64,000 nucleotides of DNA from Limnohabitans sp. Rim28 (GTDB lineage: Bacteria; Pseudomonadota; Gammaproteobacteria; Burkholderiales; Burkholderiaceae_C). Of the stretch, positions 8,589 to 18,400 are shown in pieces. Made by a program: the position numbers and the translations under genes. The notes beneath the pieces are model-generated. The model worked only from the letters and a program-made list of their open reading frames with translations, was not told the DNA's origin and ran no database searches. Within the stretch, counting starts at the first letter, position 1; each line of letters begins with the position of its first letter. The stretch is taken from contig NZ_ALKN02000004.1 in assembly GCF_000293865.2 (NCBI RefSeq), positions 172,944-236,943 of the forward strand, written 5' to 3'.

Positions 8589-9305
8589 GTGCCGGTCACC
8601 CTCATGCCCTCGCCCATGTCCACGCCATTGTCTTGTTCTTTGTGCATCGTGGTGCCCGTGCTGAACGAGGCTCAGGGCATTGAGGCCCTGTTGCAGTCCT
8701 TGGCCCCTTTGCGCCAGCGCGGCGCGCGCGTGGTGGTGGTGGACGGTGGCAGCCAAGATGACACCCGGGCTTTGGCCCAAGCGCATGCCGACGCCGTCAT
8801 TGAGGGCCCGTGCGGCAGGGCTTTGCAAATGAACGCCGGCGCCGCGCTGGGCTGGGGTGAGGTGCTTTTGTTTTTGCACGCCGACACCACGCTGCCCGAG
8901 CGCGCCGACGTGCACTTGCTGCAAGCCTTGTCTCGGGGCCATGTTTGGGGGCGCTTTGATGTGCGCATTGCGGGGCGGCCCTGGATGCTGGCGGTGGTGG
9001 CCAGGCTGATGAACTGGCGTTCGCGCTGGACAGGCATCGCCACCGGCGATCAGGCCATCTTCGTGCGCCGCGATGTTTTCGCACAGGTGGGCGGCTTTGC
9101 GCTGCAGCCGCTGATGGAAGACATTGACCTGTCTCAGCGCCTGCGCGCTGTGGGCCCAGCGGCTTGCTTGCGTCAGCGGGTGGTCACCTCCGGTCGGCGT
9201 TGGGAGCAGCGCGGCGTGTGGCGCACCATCCTGTTGATGTGGCGCTTGCGCTGGCGTTATTGGCGCGGTGAGTCGGCGCACACCTTGGCTCGGGATTACC
9301 GATGA
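8589..9305 (+). CDS. TIGR04283-type arsenosugar-associated family 2 glycosyltransferase
   Basis: 238 aa GT-A enzyme with SLCIVVPVLNEAQGIEALL at the N-terminus, VVVVDGGSQDDT as the nucleotide-sugar site, FLHADTTLPERA (the DxD-like region) and GIATGDQAIFVRRDVF further on. This pattern fits the TIGR04283 subfamily that regularly accompanies ArsS. The GTG at 8589 is the longest start; ATGs at 8604 and 8616 would remove only a few non-conserved residues, so the exact start is uncertain. It lies 9 bp after arsS and overlaps the next gene by four bases. It probably adds or transfers the sugar or aglycone part of an arsenosugar; donor and acceptor are unknown. Confidence 0.85.
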   Translation: MPVTLMPSPMSTPLSCSLCIVVPVLNEAQGIEALLQSLAPLRQRGARVVVVDGGSQDDTRALAQAHADAVIEGPCGRALQMNAGAALGWGEVLLFLHADTTLPERADVHLLQALSRGHVWGRFDVRIAGRPWMLAVVARLMNWRSRWTGIATGDQAIFVRRDVFAQVGGFALQPLMEDIDLSQRLRAVGPAACLRQRVVTSGRRWEQRGVWRTILLMWRLRWRYWRGESAHTLARDYR

Positions 9306-9973
9306 GCACTGCGCTGGTCATTTTTGCCAAAGCACCTGTGGCGGGTTTGGCCAAAACCCGCATGATCCCGGCCTTGGGCCCCCAAGGCTCGGCGGGCTTG
9401 GCCCAGCAGCTGCTTTTGCACGCGGTACAACAGGCCGCGCAAGTGCCGTGGGACGCGCTGGAATTGTGCGTCAGCCCCGACACCACGCACCCAGCCTTTG
9501 CCCAGGCACAACACATCGCCCAGAAAATCGGCAAGGACCCCCGCCAAGGCCATTTGTCATTGAGCGTTCAAGGCGACGGCGATTTGGGGGCGCGCATGCA
9601 CCGCGCTTTGGTGCGCGGCTTGTCACGCCATTCGGCGGTCTTGCTCATGGGAACCGATGCACCCGGCCTGAACGCCACGGTGCTGCAGCAAGCCGCACAG
9701 GCCTTGCAGATGCACGACGCCGTGTTTGTGCCCGCGCACGACGGGGGCTATGCGCTGGTGGGCTTACGCCAGCCCGTGCCTGAGCTGTTCGAGGGCATGG
9801 TCTGGAGTACCGCCAGCGTCATGGCCGAGACCCGGACTCGCACCCATCAAGCCGGTTTGCGCTGGTGTGAACTGGCACCGGTACACGACATGGACGAGCC
9901 CACTGATTTGCACCATTTGCCGCCGGATTGGCCCAACCGATCCCATCTGCTCCAAGCCGTTCCTTCACCATGA
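9302..9973 (+). CDS. TIGR04282-type arsenosugar-associated glycosyltransferase
   Basis: 223 aa nucleotidyltransferase-like GT-A protein. It opens with ALVIFAKAPVAGLAKTRM, the signature of the DUF2064/TIGR04282 family (KAPxxGxxKTRL). Later come GDLGARMHRAL, a VLLMGTDAPGLNA metal/nucleotide site and PAHDGGYALVGL. The start overlaps the previous stop (ATGA), and the stop overlaps the next start in the same way. It is the usual companion of the TIGR04283 protein and ArsS. The reaction is not established; sugar-phosphate activation or glycosyl transfer are both possible. Confidence 0.85.
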   Translation: MSTALVIFAKAPVAGLAKTRMIPALGPQGSAGLAQQLLLHAVQQAAQVPWDALELCVSPDTTHPAFAQAQHIAQKIGKDPRQGHLSLSVQGDGDLGARMHRALVRGLSRHSAVLLMGTDAPGLNATVLQQAAQALQMHDAVFVPAHDGGYALVGLRQPVPELFEGMVWSTASVMAETRTRTHQAGLRWCELAPVHDMDEPTDLHHLPPDWPNRSHLLQAVPSP

Positions 9974-10938
9974 ACCCAGACGCCCAAGCCGGCCGCAGCT
10001 GTCCCCTGCACTACCACTATGGCCCCGACGTTTTCACCTCAGCCCCCGACCCGGACTTGACCGGCCTGGACACCCTTTATGTGGTGGGCGGCTTGTATGG
10101 CAACGAGTTGGCGCTGCACGAGGTGTTGCACTTGTTTGAACAAGAGCGCGGGCGCAAGCGCTTGGTGTTCAACGGCGACTTTCACTGGTTTGACATCGAC
10201 CCGGCCATCTTCGCGCGGGTGCAAGCGGCGGTCTTGTCGCACCTGGCTTTGCGCGGCAATGTCGAAACCGAGTTGGCCGAAGACGACCCCGATCCCGAGG
10301 CGGGCTGCGGCTGCGCCTACCCCGATTGGGTGGGTCAAGACGTGGTCTCGCGTTCTAACCGCATCCTGACCCAATTGCGCACGGCCACCACGCCCGAGCA
10401 ACGCGTCCAGCTGGCTGCTTTGCCCATGTGGCGCGTGGCGCAGGTGGGTCCGCTGCGCGTGGGCTTGGTGCACGGCGACGCGCAATCTTTGGCCGGTTGG
10501 GGCTTCGCACAGGAACACCTGCGCGATCCGGCGCATCTGCCTGTGGTGCGGCGCTGGTTTGAGCGGGCGCAAGTGGACGTCTTTGCCAGCTCACACACCT
10601 GCTTGCCGGTATTTCAGCAGCTCAGCGTGCCCGGCCGTGCCCGCAGCGCCTGGGTGCTCAACAACGGCGCGGCGGGCATGCCGAACTTTCAAGGCGATGC
10701 GGCGGGCTTGCTCACGCGCATCGCCACGACGCCTTTTGAGGGGCCGCAGCGCCGCTGCCACGTACAAGCCAGCGGCCTGCACCTCGAAGCCATTGCCATT
10801 GAGACCCCTGCCGTCGCAGCGCAAACGCGCTTTTTGCAGCAGTGGCCCGAGGGTTCCGACGCACACGCGTCTTATTTTTCGCGCATCGCGGCAGGTCCGG
10901 CCTACCGTGAAGCCGATGTCATTCGTGGGGAGACTTGA
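9970..10938 (+). CDS. Calcineurin-like metallophosphoesterase of the arsenosugar operon
   Basis: 322 aa. Family blocks appear in order: VVGGLYGNELAL (GDxHG replaced by GGLYGN), LVFNGDFHWFDID (GDxxD-like), ALRGNVETELA (GNHE-like), GLVHGDAQS and SSHTCLPVFQQ. The metal-binding pattern is therefore recognisable but unusual, with Gly-Asn-Val-Glu instead of Gly-Asn-His-Glu. A Cys-rich GCGCAYPDW segment sits mid-protein. The ATG at 9970 is in a four-base overlap with the previous gene, which decides the start. From context it could dephosphorylate a sugar-phosphate intermediate released by the phosphorylase encoded next; that is inference. Confidence 0.75.
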   Translation: MNPDAQAGRSCPLHYHYGPDVFTSAPDPDLTGLDTLYVVGGLYGNELALHEVLHLFEQERGRKRLVFNGDFHWFDIDPAIFARVQAAVLSHLALRGNVETELAEDDPDPEAGCGCAYPDWVGQDVVSRSNRILTQLRTATTPEQRVQLAALPMWRVAQVGPLRVGLVHGDAQSLAGWGFAQEHLRDPAHLPVVRRWFERAQVDVFASSHTCLPVFQQLSVPGRARSAWVLNNGAAGMPNFQGDAAGLLTRIATTPFEGPQRRCHVQASGLHLEAIAIETPAVAAQTRFLQQWPEGSDAHASYFSRIAAGPAYREADVIRGET

Positions 10939-10940
10939 GC

Positions 10941-11786
10941 ATGTTGGCCATCATCGGAGGCACCGGCCTCTACGAACTTCCGGGCTTGCGCATCACGCAG
11001 CGCATACCGGGCAACACCTCCTTTGGGCAGGCTTCTGGCGATGTGCTGCGCGGTCAGTACCACGGTCAAGAAGTGCTGTTTTTGGCGCGCCACGGCAGCG
11101 GCCACCGTTTGTTGCCGCACGAGGTCAATTACCGCGCCAACATTTTTGCCCTCAAGCAGGCCGGGGCCACCCAGTTGCTCGGGTTTTCGGCGGTGGGCAG
11201 CTTGAGCCTGGAGGTCAAGCCCGGCGACATGGCCATGCCCGAGCAGTACTTTGACTGGACACGGGGCCAGCGTGAACGCACCTTCTTTGGGCAAGGCGTG
11301 GCCGCCCATGTGTCCACGGCCAAACCCGTCAGTGCGGGCTTGGTGGATGCCGTCTCACAGGCCGCTCAGCGCTGCGGCCTGTCGGTGCACCGGGGCCTGA
11401 CCTACGGCTGCGTGGAAGGCCCGCGCCTGGGCACGCAGGCCGAAAGCCATTTTCTGCGCCAAGCCGGTTGTCACTTGGTGGGCATGACCAATGTGCCGGA
11501 AGTTTTCTTGGCCCGCGAAGCGCAGATGGCCTACGCCACCGTGGGTCTGGTCACCGACTACGACTGTTGGTTGGACGACCCCTCCCAGCACGTCAGTGTG
11601 TCCGGTATTTTTGAGCTGTATGGCAAGACCTTGGGCAAAGCTGCGCAGGTGCTCGATGCTTTGTTGTCGCAGCCCCTGCCCGAGCCGGACCCGGCCAGTC
11701 GCCAGGCGCTGGCCAGCGCCATGCTCACGCCCGATGCGGCACTCACACCAGCGCAAGCCCAGTGGCTGTCCGTGTTGCGGCGCTGA
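10941..11786 (+). CDS. MTAP-type purine nucleoside phosphorylase, probably acting on a 5'-modified adenosine
   Basis: 281 aa member of the MTAP/PNP family: IIGGTGLYELPGL, phosphate-site LARHGSGHRLLPHEVNYRAN, GFSAVGSL, YGCVEGPRLGTQAE and GMTNVPEVFLAREA. At residues 205-210 it has TDYDCW, the Asp-Tyr-Asp pair that in methylthioadenosine phosphorylase contacts the 6-amino group of adenine; inosine-specific relatives replace it. So it should prefer adenosine-type substrates. GGGGAGA precedes the ATG at 10941, just after the upstream stop. It could salvage methylthioadenosine, but as the fifth gene of an ArsS operon it could instead remove adenine from the arsinoyl-deoxyadenosine made by ArsS. Confidence 0.88.
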   Translation: MLAIIGGTGLYELPGLRITQRIPGNTSFGQASGDVLRGQYHGQEVLFLARHGSGHRLLPHEVNYRANIFALKQAGATQLLGFSAVGSLSLEVKPGDMAMPEQYFDWTRGQRERTFFGQGVAAHVSTAKPVSAGLVDAVSQAAQRCGLSVHRGLTYGCVEGPRLGTQAESHFLRQAGCHLVGMTNVPEVFLAREAQMAYATVGLVTDYDCWLDDPSQHVSVSGIFELYGKTLGKAAQVLDALLSQPLPEPDPASRQALASAMLTPDAALTPAQAQWLSVLRR

Positions 11787-11792
11787 GCGGTC

Positions 11793-12764
11793 TTACGCGC
11801 TGAGCACTTGTACCCAGCGCTGCAAGGCCGCGCGTTCGGCTTGCGGGTCAAACAAGGGCGCACGCAAAGCGCATTGGCGCTCAAGCTCAGCCATGAGCGC
11901 CGGGCCGCGGGTGGTGTTGCGGCAAGCCAGCAGCTGTTCGGCCAAGCCATGCGCATCACCCGGTTCGAAGTAGCCCGCGTAATCCGTGCCCAGCAGGCCC
12001 ACATTGCCGTCGATGCGCGAGGCCATCACGGGGGTGCCGCTGCAGATGGCTTCCATCAGCACATGCGCACCGCCTTCCATGCGGCTGCAGTGCACCAGCA
12101 GGTGCGCGCGCTGGATGCGTTGCAGGGTTTGGGCGTGGGGCACGGCGCCCAGCCAGCGGTAATGCGGGCACTGTGCTTGGGTGGCTTGTGCGGCCTGGCC
12201 CAGTGCGGCATCCAGCGGCGCGCCAATGTGGTCGATCCGGATGCCGCTGCCTGCGGGCAACAAACGGGCTGCGGCCATCAAAGTCAGAGGGTCTTTTTCA
12301 TCGCGCAAATGGCCCACCATCAGCACCCGCAAGTGGCGTGAGGTTTTGGCCAGTGTTTGTCGCGTGCCGGTCGATTGAAAAATCACGCGGGCCTTGGCTT
12401 GGTGTTCGCTGGGCAGGCTTTGCACGCCCAGGCCCTGCAGCACCACCAAGCTGTGCGCCAGCGTCAGCGAGCGCTGTGCTTGCGTGTCGTGCGCGATGTC
12501 GCGGTACAGGTCGGTGCCGGTCAGCACCAGCCCCAAGCCGCGCTGGCCATGCCGCGCGTGCCAGGCCTGAATCGAGTCGGCCGAGCGGCGGGCGTGCAGG
12601 GCCAGCATCACACCATCGCCATCGGCCTGCGCGTCAGGCCATTGCCGCACGATGCGCACCTGCTGGGGTTGCAGCAAGCGTTGCCAGCGGCGCGCGGTTT
12701 GCCAGTTGCCGTTGTTGGCGTCGGCCAAGGCGGGGCTGACGATGACGATGCGCAGGGGATTCAT
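11793..12764 (-). CDS. senB: TIGR04348-family glycosyltransferase, probable selenosugar synthase SenB
   Basis: 323 aa GT-B fold protein. The N-terminal RIVIVSPALADANNGN-WQTARRW block (residues 5-27) is the signature of TIGR04348, the family that contains selenoneine biosynthesis selenosugar synthase SenB. The C-terminal half has HLLVHCSRMEGGAHVLMEAI and GTPVMASRIDGNVGLLG, the donor-nucleotide site of GT4 enzymes. SenB uses selenophosphate and a UDP-sugar to make a 1-seleno-sugar. It is convergent with the phosphorylase gene (6 bp between stops) and 4.4 kb from the selD fusion. The ATG at 12764 fits the family start; a longer frame exists to 12842 but adds unrelated sequence. Confidence 0.85.
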   Translation of the reverse strand: MNPLRIVIVSPALADANNGNWQTARRWQRLLQPQQVRIVRQWPDAQADGDGVMLALHARRSADSIQAWHARHGQRGLGLVLTGTDLYRDIAHDTQAQRSLTLAHSLVVLQGLGVQSLPSEHQAKARVIFQSTGTRQTLAKTSRHLRVLMVGHLRDEKDPLTLMAAARLLPAGSGIRIDHIGAPLDAALGQAAQATQAQCPHYRWLGAVPHAQTLQRIQRAHLLVHCSRMEGGAHVLMEAICSGTPVMASRIDGNVGLLGTDYAGYFEPGDAHGLAEQLLACRNTTRGPALMAELERQCALRAPLFDPQAERAALQRWVQVLSA

Positions 12765-12946
12765 GGCCCATTTATAGCCGAGCGCTCTGAAACCGCAGTC
12801 AAGAGCAGTGGCTTTGGGAAAAACGCCCTTTTTTGCGTTCAATTCCCCCTTTAGATTTCGGATAAATCTGAGTGTTTTCTTTGATCGTTCCGTTTTTTGT
12901 AGAATATCAAGCTCGATTGCGATTCTTCTACACCCAGGACCCTTTC

Positions 12947-14302
12947 ATGATTCGCTCTAGGCGCTTACCGCTGCCACTGCACAGACATTCTTTGAACAGC
13001 ATGGCGTGTTTGGCCATCTCGGTGCTCGTTTGCACAGGGGCCAGCCCGGCTTGGGCTTCGACCCCCAGCAGCACGGCCAGCGCAGTGCAGACCGCAGGCC
13101 TCAGCCGTGCGGCCGAGTTGCCAGAATTTGACACGGCCAGTTTGGAGGCCCTGGTTCTGCAGTTCAACCCCTTGCTGCGGGCCACCGGCCAGTCCGTCGA
13201 TGCCGCTCGGGCATCGGTCACCTCGGCCGGCGCTTTGCTCAACCCGCGCATTGACGTGTCACGCGGGCCTTGGCAACAGTTGGGCTCGGGCTCTGCTTCG
13301 AGCCAAAGCTGGACGTTCACCCAACCCATTGAAAACCCCCAATTGCGCAGAGCGCGCATGGACAGTGCGCAAGCCGGTGTTTCCAGTGCCGAGCAGCAGC
13401 GTGCCAACGTGCGCAATGACCTGTTGGCGCAGTTGCGCATGCGTATTTTTGAGGCCTTGCTGCATCAGGGTGAAGCCGAGGCCGCTGCCGAGTCCTTGAC
13501 CTTGTTGGAACAAGTCCAGCAGCGGGTGCGCGTTCGGGTCAGCAGTGGCGAGGCGCCACGCTATGAGCTGATCAAAGCCGACTCCGAAGTCATCAACGCC
13601 CGTGAGCGCCAGCAAACCGCCGCTTTGCGCGCCGACAACACGCTGCTTGAAATCAGCCGATTGGCGGCCGGGCAGTTGCCTGCCCGCTGGAAGCTCAAGC
13701 CGCCCACGCCCAGCGAAAGGGCGCTCAACCAGACCTTGGAGCAGTTGCAAGCCAGTGCCAGCCAGTTCAACCCGGAGTTGAGGATCCTGCAGCACGAGTT
13801 GGACCGTGCCAAGTCCCGGCTGGCGTCCGTGCGTGCCAGCGTGGTGCCTTCGGTGGACCTGCGTTACTCGCAAATGTCAGACCCCCAAGTGCGCCAGTCG
13901 CAATGGGGCATCGGCGTGCAGATCCCCCTTTTAGACCAGCGCACTGGCCCGATCGCCGAAGCGGTGGCGGAGCTCGAAAGAGCGCGCACACGCTATGAAG
14001 GCCGACAAGCCGAAATGACCCAACAAATCTTGTTGGCTTGGCGGTCGCTTGAAATGTCCCGCTTGCGTGTCGACGCCTTGAGCCAAGGCGTTGTTCGCGA
14101 GGCCGAATCGGCCTTGCGTGTGGCCGAAGCCGCCTACCGCTTTGGCGAGCGTGGCATTTTGGATGTGCTGGACGCCCAACGTGTTTTGCGCAGCGTGCGC
14201 GCAGACCTGTTGCAAGCCCGTTACCAGATGCAAGTCGCTCGCATCACCCTTGTTCAACTCAGTGGCCGTTATGCCGCTGATGCCACCCCATCTGTGAAAT
14301 GA
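12947..14302 (+). CDS. Outer-membrane channel of a heavy-metal RND efflux system (CzcC-like)
   Basis: 451 aa TolC-family protein. A signal-like N-terminus (hydrophobic from residue 18, ending PAWA) is followed by two outer membrane efflux repeats rich in Ala, Gln and Arg, with typical ELERARTRYEGRQAEM and RFGERGILDVLDAQRVL segments. It would form the trimeric channel through the outer membrane. AGGA lies 7 bases before the ATG at 12947. The stop overlaps the next start (ATGA), so it is the first gene of a cBA operon. Upstream there is a 182 bp AT-richer gap shared with divergent senB, in which no clean promoter could be fixed. Confidence 0.88.
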   Translation: MIRSRRLPLPLHRHSLNSMACLAISVLVCTGASPAWASTPSSTASAVQTAGLSRAAELPEFDTASLEALVLQFNPLLRATGQSVDAARASVTSAGALLNPRIDVSRGPWQQLGSGSASSQSWTFTQPIENPQLRRARMDSAQAGVSSAEQQRANVRNDLLAQLRMRIFEALLHQGEAEAAAESLTLLEQVQQRVRVRVSSGEAPRYELIKADSEVINARERQQTAALRADNTLLEISRLAAGQLPARWKLKPPTPSERALNQTLEQLQASASQFNPELRILQHELDRAKSRLASVRASVVPSVDLRYSQMSDPQVRQSQWGIGVQIPLLDQRTGPIAEAVAELERARTRYEGRQAEMTQQILLAWRSLEMSRLRVDALSQGVVREAESALRVAEAAYRFGERGILDVLDAQRVLRSVRADLLQARYQMQVARITLVQLSGRYAADATPSVK

Positions 14303-15483
14303 TCCCTATGCCACTCCATGTCAAATCTCTTGTGGGCACGCGTGTCTTTTTGTTGTCCACCGTTTTGAGCGCCTTTGTTTTGACCGGCTGCGGCAAACCG
14401 TCTGTACCGGTGGCGGCCGAGGCGGCCAAACCCGCTGGCGACCCTTTGCAAATTCAAGTCGAGCCTTCCATGGCCAGCCGCTTCAAAGTGGCCGATGCGG
14501 CCATGAGCAACATTGTCCCCATCCAAGAAGTGCCTGGCCGAATCGAGGCCAATGAGCGCCAAGTGACCCGCATTGGCGCCTCGGTCACCGGCCGCGTCAC
14601 CGAGTTGTTGGTGGAGGTGGGTGACCGCATCAAAGCGGGCCAACCCTTGGCGCGGGTTGCCAGCCCAGAGTTGACGCAAGCCCAGATGGCTTTTTTGCGC
14701 GCCCACTCCAATGCCGGCTTGGCTGAGCGCGCCGTCGACCGTGCGCGCCAACTCTTTCAAGCCGACGTGATCGGTGCCGCTGAATTGCAGCGCCGCGAGT
14801 CCGAGTTGTCGGTGGCCCGCGCCGAAATGCGCGCACTGAGCGACCAACTCAAGTTGCTGGGCATCGCGGGCGCCCCCTTGGAAGCGCTGCGCGACCAAGG
14901 CGCTTTGCAATCCCATGCGCCCATTTTGGCCACCCAGTCGGGCGTTCTGCTGGAGAGAAAAATCAGCAATGGCCAAGTGGTGCAACCCGGTGACCACCTG
15001 TTTACTGTGGCCGATTTGGGCAATGTCTGGGTGAGCGGTGCTTTGCCTGAGCAAACAGCCCGCTCGGTGCGCATGGGTCAACAGGTGGACATCGAAGTGC
15101 CTGCCCTGGGCAACCGCCAGTTGTCCGGAAGAATCATCTATGTGGGCGATGCGGTGTCACCCGAGACGCGCACGGTGCCGTTTCGCACCCAAGTGGACAA
15201 CCTCAGCCGTGACCTGAAACCCCAAATGCTGGCCACCATGCGCATCCGGGGCGAGGCCACCAGCGAGTTGGTGGTGCCGCAAGACGCGGTCATCCGCGAG
15301 AGCGATCGCGACCACGTTTACCTGAAAGTCGGTGAAGGCACTTTCCGTTTCACCCCGGTTGAATTGGCCCCTGCACACGATGAGCTGAGGCCTGTACGCA
15401 AGGGGGTCAAGTTGGGTGATCCGGTGGTGGTCCAGGGGGCATTCCATTTGCACAACGAGCGCAAGCGCGCTGAACTTCAGTAA
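14299..15483 (+). CDS. RND periplasmic adaptor lipoprotein (CzcB-like)
   Basis: 394 aa membrane-fusion protein. A lipobox LTGC places the lipidated cysteine at residue 31, so it is anchored to the inner membrane. It then has the adaptor order: beta-barrel start, lipoyl half GRIEANERQVTRIGASVTGRV, an alpha-hairpin, second lipoyl half LATQSGVLLERKISNGQVV and a C-terminal beta domain. There are no histidine-rich metal-binding extensions of the CzcB type. The start is set by the four-base overlap with the channel gene, and the pump gene follows after 14 bp. Confidence 0.88.
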   Translation: MIPMPLHVKSLVGTRVFLLSTVLSAFVLTGCGKPSVPVAAEAAKPAGDPLQIQVEPSMASRFKVADAAMSNIVPIQEVPGRIEANERQVTRIGASVTGRVTELLVEVGDRIKAGQPLARVASPELTQAQMAFLRAHSNAGLAERAVDRARQLFQADVIGAAELQRRESELSVARAEMRALSDQLKLLGIAGAPLEALRDQGALQSHAPILATQSGVLLERKISNGQVVQPGDHLFTVADLGNVWVSGALPEQTARSVRMGQQVDIEVPALGNRQLSGRIIYVGDAVSPETRTVPFRTQVDNLSRDLKPQMLATMRIRGEATSELVVPQDAVIRESDRDHVYLKVGEGTFRFTPVELAPAHDELRPVRKGVKLGDPVVVQGAFHLHNERKRAELQ

Positions 15484-15497
15484 CAAGGAACAACCGC

Positions 15498-18400
15498 ATG
15501 CTGAAGTCTTTGATTCGCGCCGCCCTCACCCAGCGTTTGCTGGTGTTGGTGGTGGCGCTGGTGTTGCTCGGTTTTGGCGGACGCGCCGCCATGAAATTGT
15601 CGGTGGATGCGTTCCCCGATGTGACCAACGTGCAAGTTCAGGTGGCCACCGAGGTGCCTGGCCGTTCGCCCGAAGAGGTGGAGCGCTTTGTCACCATGCC
15701 ACTGGAGGTGGCGATGACCGGTTTGCCGGGCCTGACCGAAATGCGCGCGCTCAACCGCGCCGGCTTGTCCCTGGTCACCCTCGTGTTCACCGACAAAACC
15801 GATGTTTACTTTGCACGCCAGCTGGTGATGGAGCGGTTGCTCGAAGTCACCCCGCGCATGCCCGAGGGGGTGGTGCCGGTTTTGGGGCCAGTCTCGACCG
15901 GTTTGGGCGAGGTTTACCAATACACCTTGGTGCACCCGGACGATGGTCAGCGCAAACTCTCCGACAACGAGCTGATGGAGCGCCGCGTCATCCAGGACTG
16001 GGTGCTGCGCCCCATGTTGCGCTCGATTCCGGGCGTGGCCGAGATCAACTCGATGGGCGGCTTGGAGCGCCAATTCCAGGTGCTGGTCAACCCGGACCGC
16101 CTGCGCCACTACCGCTTGTCGCTGCGTGAGGTGCTCGAATCGATTGAGCGCAACAACGCCAACTCGGGCGGCGGTCTGCTGCGCTCCTCGGCCGAGCAGT
16201 ACCTGATCCGTGGCGTGGGCTTGATCCAAACCGCCGACGACATCGGCAACATCATCTTGAAAGAGTCGGGCGACGTGCCTGTGTTCGTGCGCGATGTGGC
16301 GCAAGTCCAGGTGGGCGCTGCCGTGCGCCAGGGTGCGGTGGTGCGCAATGGCGAGACCGAAGCGGTGGCCGGTATCGTCATGATGCTGCGCGGCGCCAAC
16401 GCCAAAGAGGTGGTGGGCCGGGTCAAGACCAAGGTTGAAGAGATCAACCAAAAAGGCATGTTGCCTGGTGGTTTGCAGATTGAGCCCTTTTACGACCGCA
16501 CCGAGTTGGTGGATTCGGCGCTGTGGATGGTGACCAAGGTGCTGCTGGAAGGCATTGTGTTCATCATCATCATCTTGTTGCTGTTCTTGGGCGATGTGCG
16601 CTCCAGCTTGGTGGTGGTGGCCACCATCGTGATCACGCCTTTGGTCACATTCATGATGATGAACCAGTTGGGCTTGTCGGCCAACCTGATGTCGCTCGGG
16701 GGTTTGGCCATCGCGATCGGCCTGATGGTCGATGGCACGGTGGTGGTGGTTGAAAACGTCTTCCACAAATTGGGGCAAGCCGGCCCCAGCCGAGCGTCGA
16801 GACTGCGCACCATCCTGGAGGCCACCAGTGAAATCGCCAAGCCCACGGTCTATGGCATGTCGATCATCATCTTGGTGTTCTTGCCCTTGATGACCTTGAC
16901 GGGCATGGAAGGCAAGATGTTTGCGCCTTTGGCCTTGACCATCGCCATTGCCTTGGCGGTGTCTTTGGTGGTGTCGCTGTTTTTGTCGCCTGTGCTGTGC
17001 AGCTATGTGCTGCGCGGTGGCAGCGACCACGACACCAAACCGATCGCCTTTTTGAAGCGCCATTACCTGACGGTTTTGCATTTGGCCTTGGGCGCTGAAA
17101 AGAAGACGATCGCGATTGCCGTGGCTTTGTTGGTGGGCTCTTTGTCCTTGTTTCCGCTGCTCGGCAAAAGTTTCATCCCCACCATGAAAGAGGGCAACAT
17201 CGTTCCTCAGATCATTCGGGTGCCCAGCATTTCACTCGAGGAATCGCTCAATGTGGAGTACGAGGCGATGAAAATCGTCTCGCAAGTGCCAGGTGTCAAA
17301 TCGGTGGTGGCCAAGCTGGGCCGGGGTGAATCCTTGGCCGATCCAGCCGGGCCCAATGAGTCCGATCCGATCGTGGTGATCGACCGTGAAGCCGGGCGCA
17401 CCCAGACCGAGATCGAAGAAGACATTCGCAAAGCGCTGGCCGTCTTGCCGGGTGTTCAGGTGATCATGAACCAACCCATTGCACAGCGGGTGGACGAAAT
17501 GGTGACCGGCGTGCGTTCGCAGTTGGCCATCAAGGTGTTTGGTGACGATTTGGCCGAACTCAAGCGCATCTCCGAAGAGGTCGCCCGCATCACCAGCACC
17601 GTGCCCGGCGCGATCGACTTGCGTGTGGAGCGCTTGTCGGGGCAGCAAACCTTGACCATTGAAATCGACCGGCAATCGATTGCTCGGTATGGCATCAATG
17701 TGTCGGACGTGAACGACCTGATCGAAACCGCTTTTGGGGGCAATGAAGTGGGGCAGTTGTACGAGGGTCAGCGGCGTTTTGCCATTGTGGTGCGCTACCC
17801 ACAAGAAAACCGCAATTCGATTCAAGCCATCCGCAACACGACCTTGAAAACCAGAGATGGCACCTTGGTCCCCTTGTCGGCCGTGGCCAGCATTGAGTTG
17901 CTGGACAGCCCGCCCACGATCAGCCGTGAGTTTGGCAAACGCCGCGTGGTGGTGGGTGCCAACGTGAGTGGTCGAGACTTGGGTGGCTTTGTGCAAGAGG
18001 TGCAGCAACGCGTCGATGCCGAACTGACCTTGCCAGAGGGTTACTACCTGTCTTGGGGTGGTCAGTTTGAAAACATGGAGCGCGCCATGGAAACGCTCAC
18101 CATCATCGTGCCGCTGACCATTGTGGCCATCTTCTTCTTGCTGTTCATGCTGTTCAATTCGGTCAAATTGGCGACCTTGATCATCTTGGTTTTGCCCTTT
18201 GCATCGATTGGCGGCATCTTGGCCTTGTTTGTTTCTGGTGAGTACATCAGCGTTCCGGCATCCGTGGGCTTCATCGCTTTGTGGGGCATCGCGGTGCTCA
18301 ACGGCGTGGTGCTGGTCAGCAGCATTCGCAAACTGCGCGAAGACGGCATGTCGGTCGCCGCTGCGGTGCGCGAGGGTTGTGTACAACGCTTTCGGCCTGT

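Noticed and set aside
12872..12946. TAGAAT at 12900 as the -10 of the RND operon promoter
   Set aside because: The only good -35 candidate, TTGATC, is 13 bp away, too close; the properly spaced hexamer is a poor match.
15477..17081. A 534-codon open frame antisense to the RND pump gene
   Set aside because: His/Gln-rich, low-complexity translation expected from the complement of a GC-rich membrane protein gene; no ribosome-binding site.
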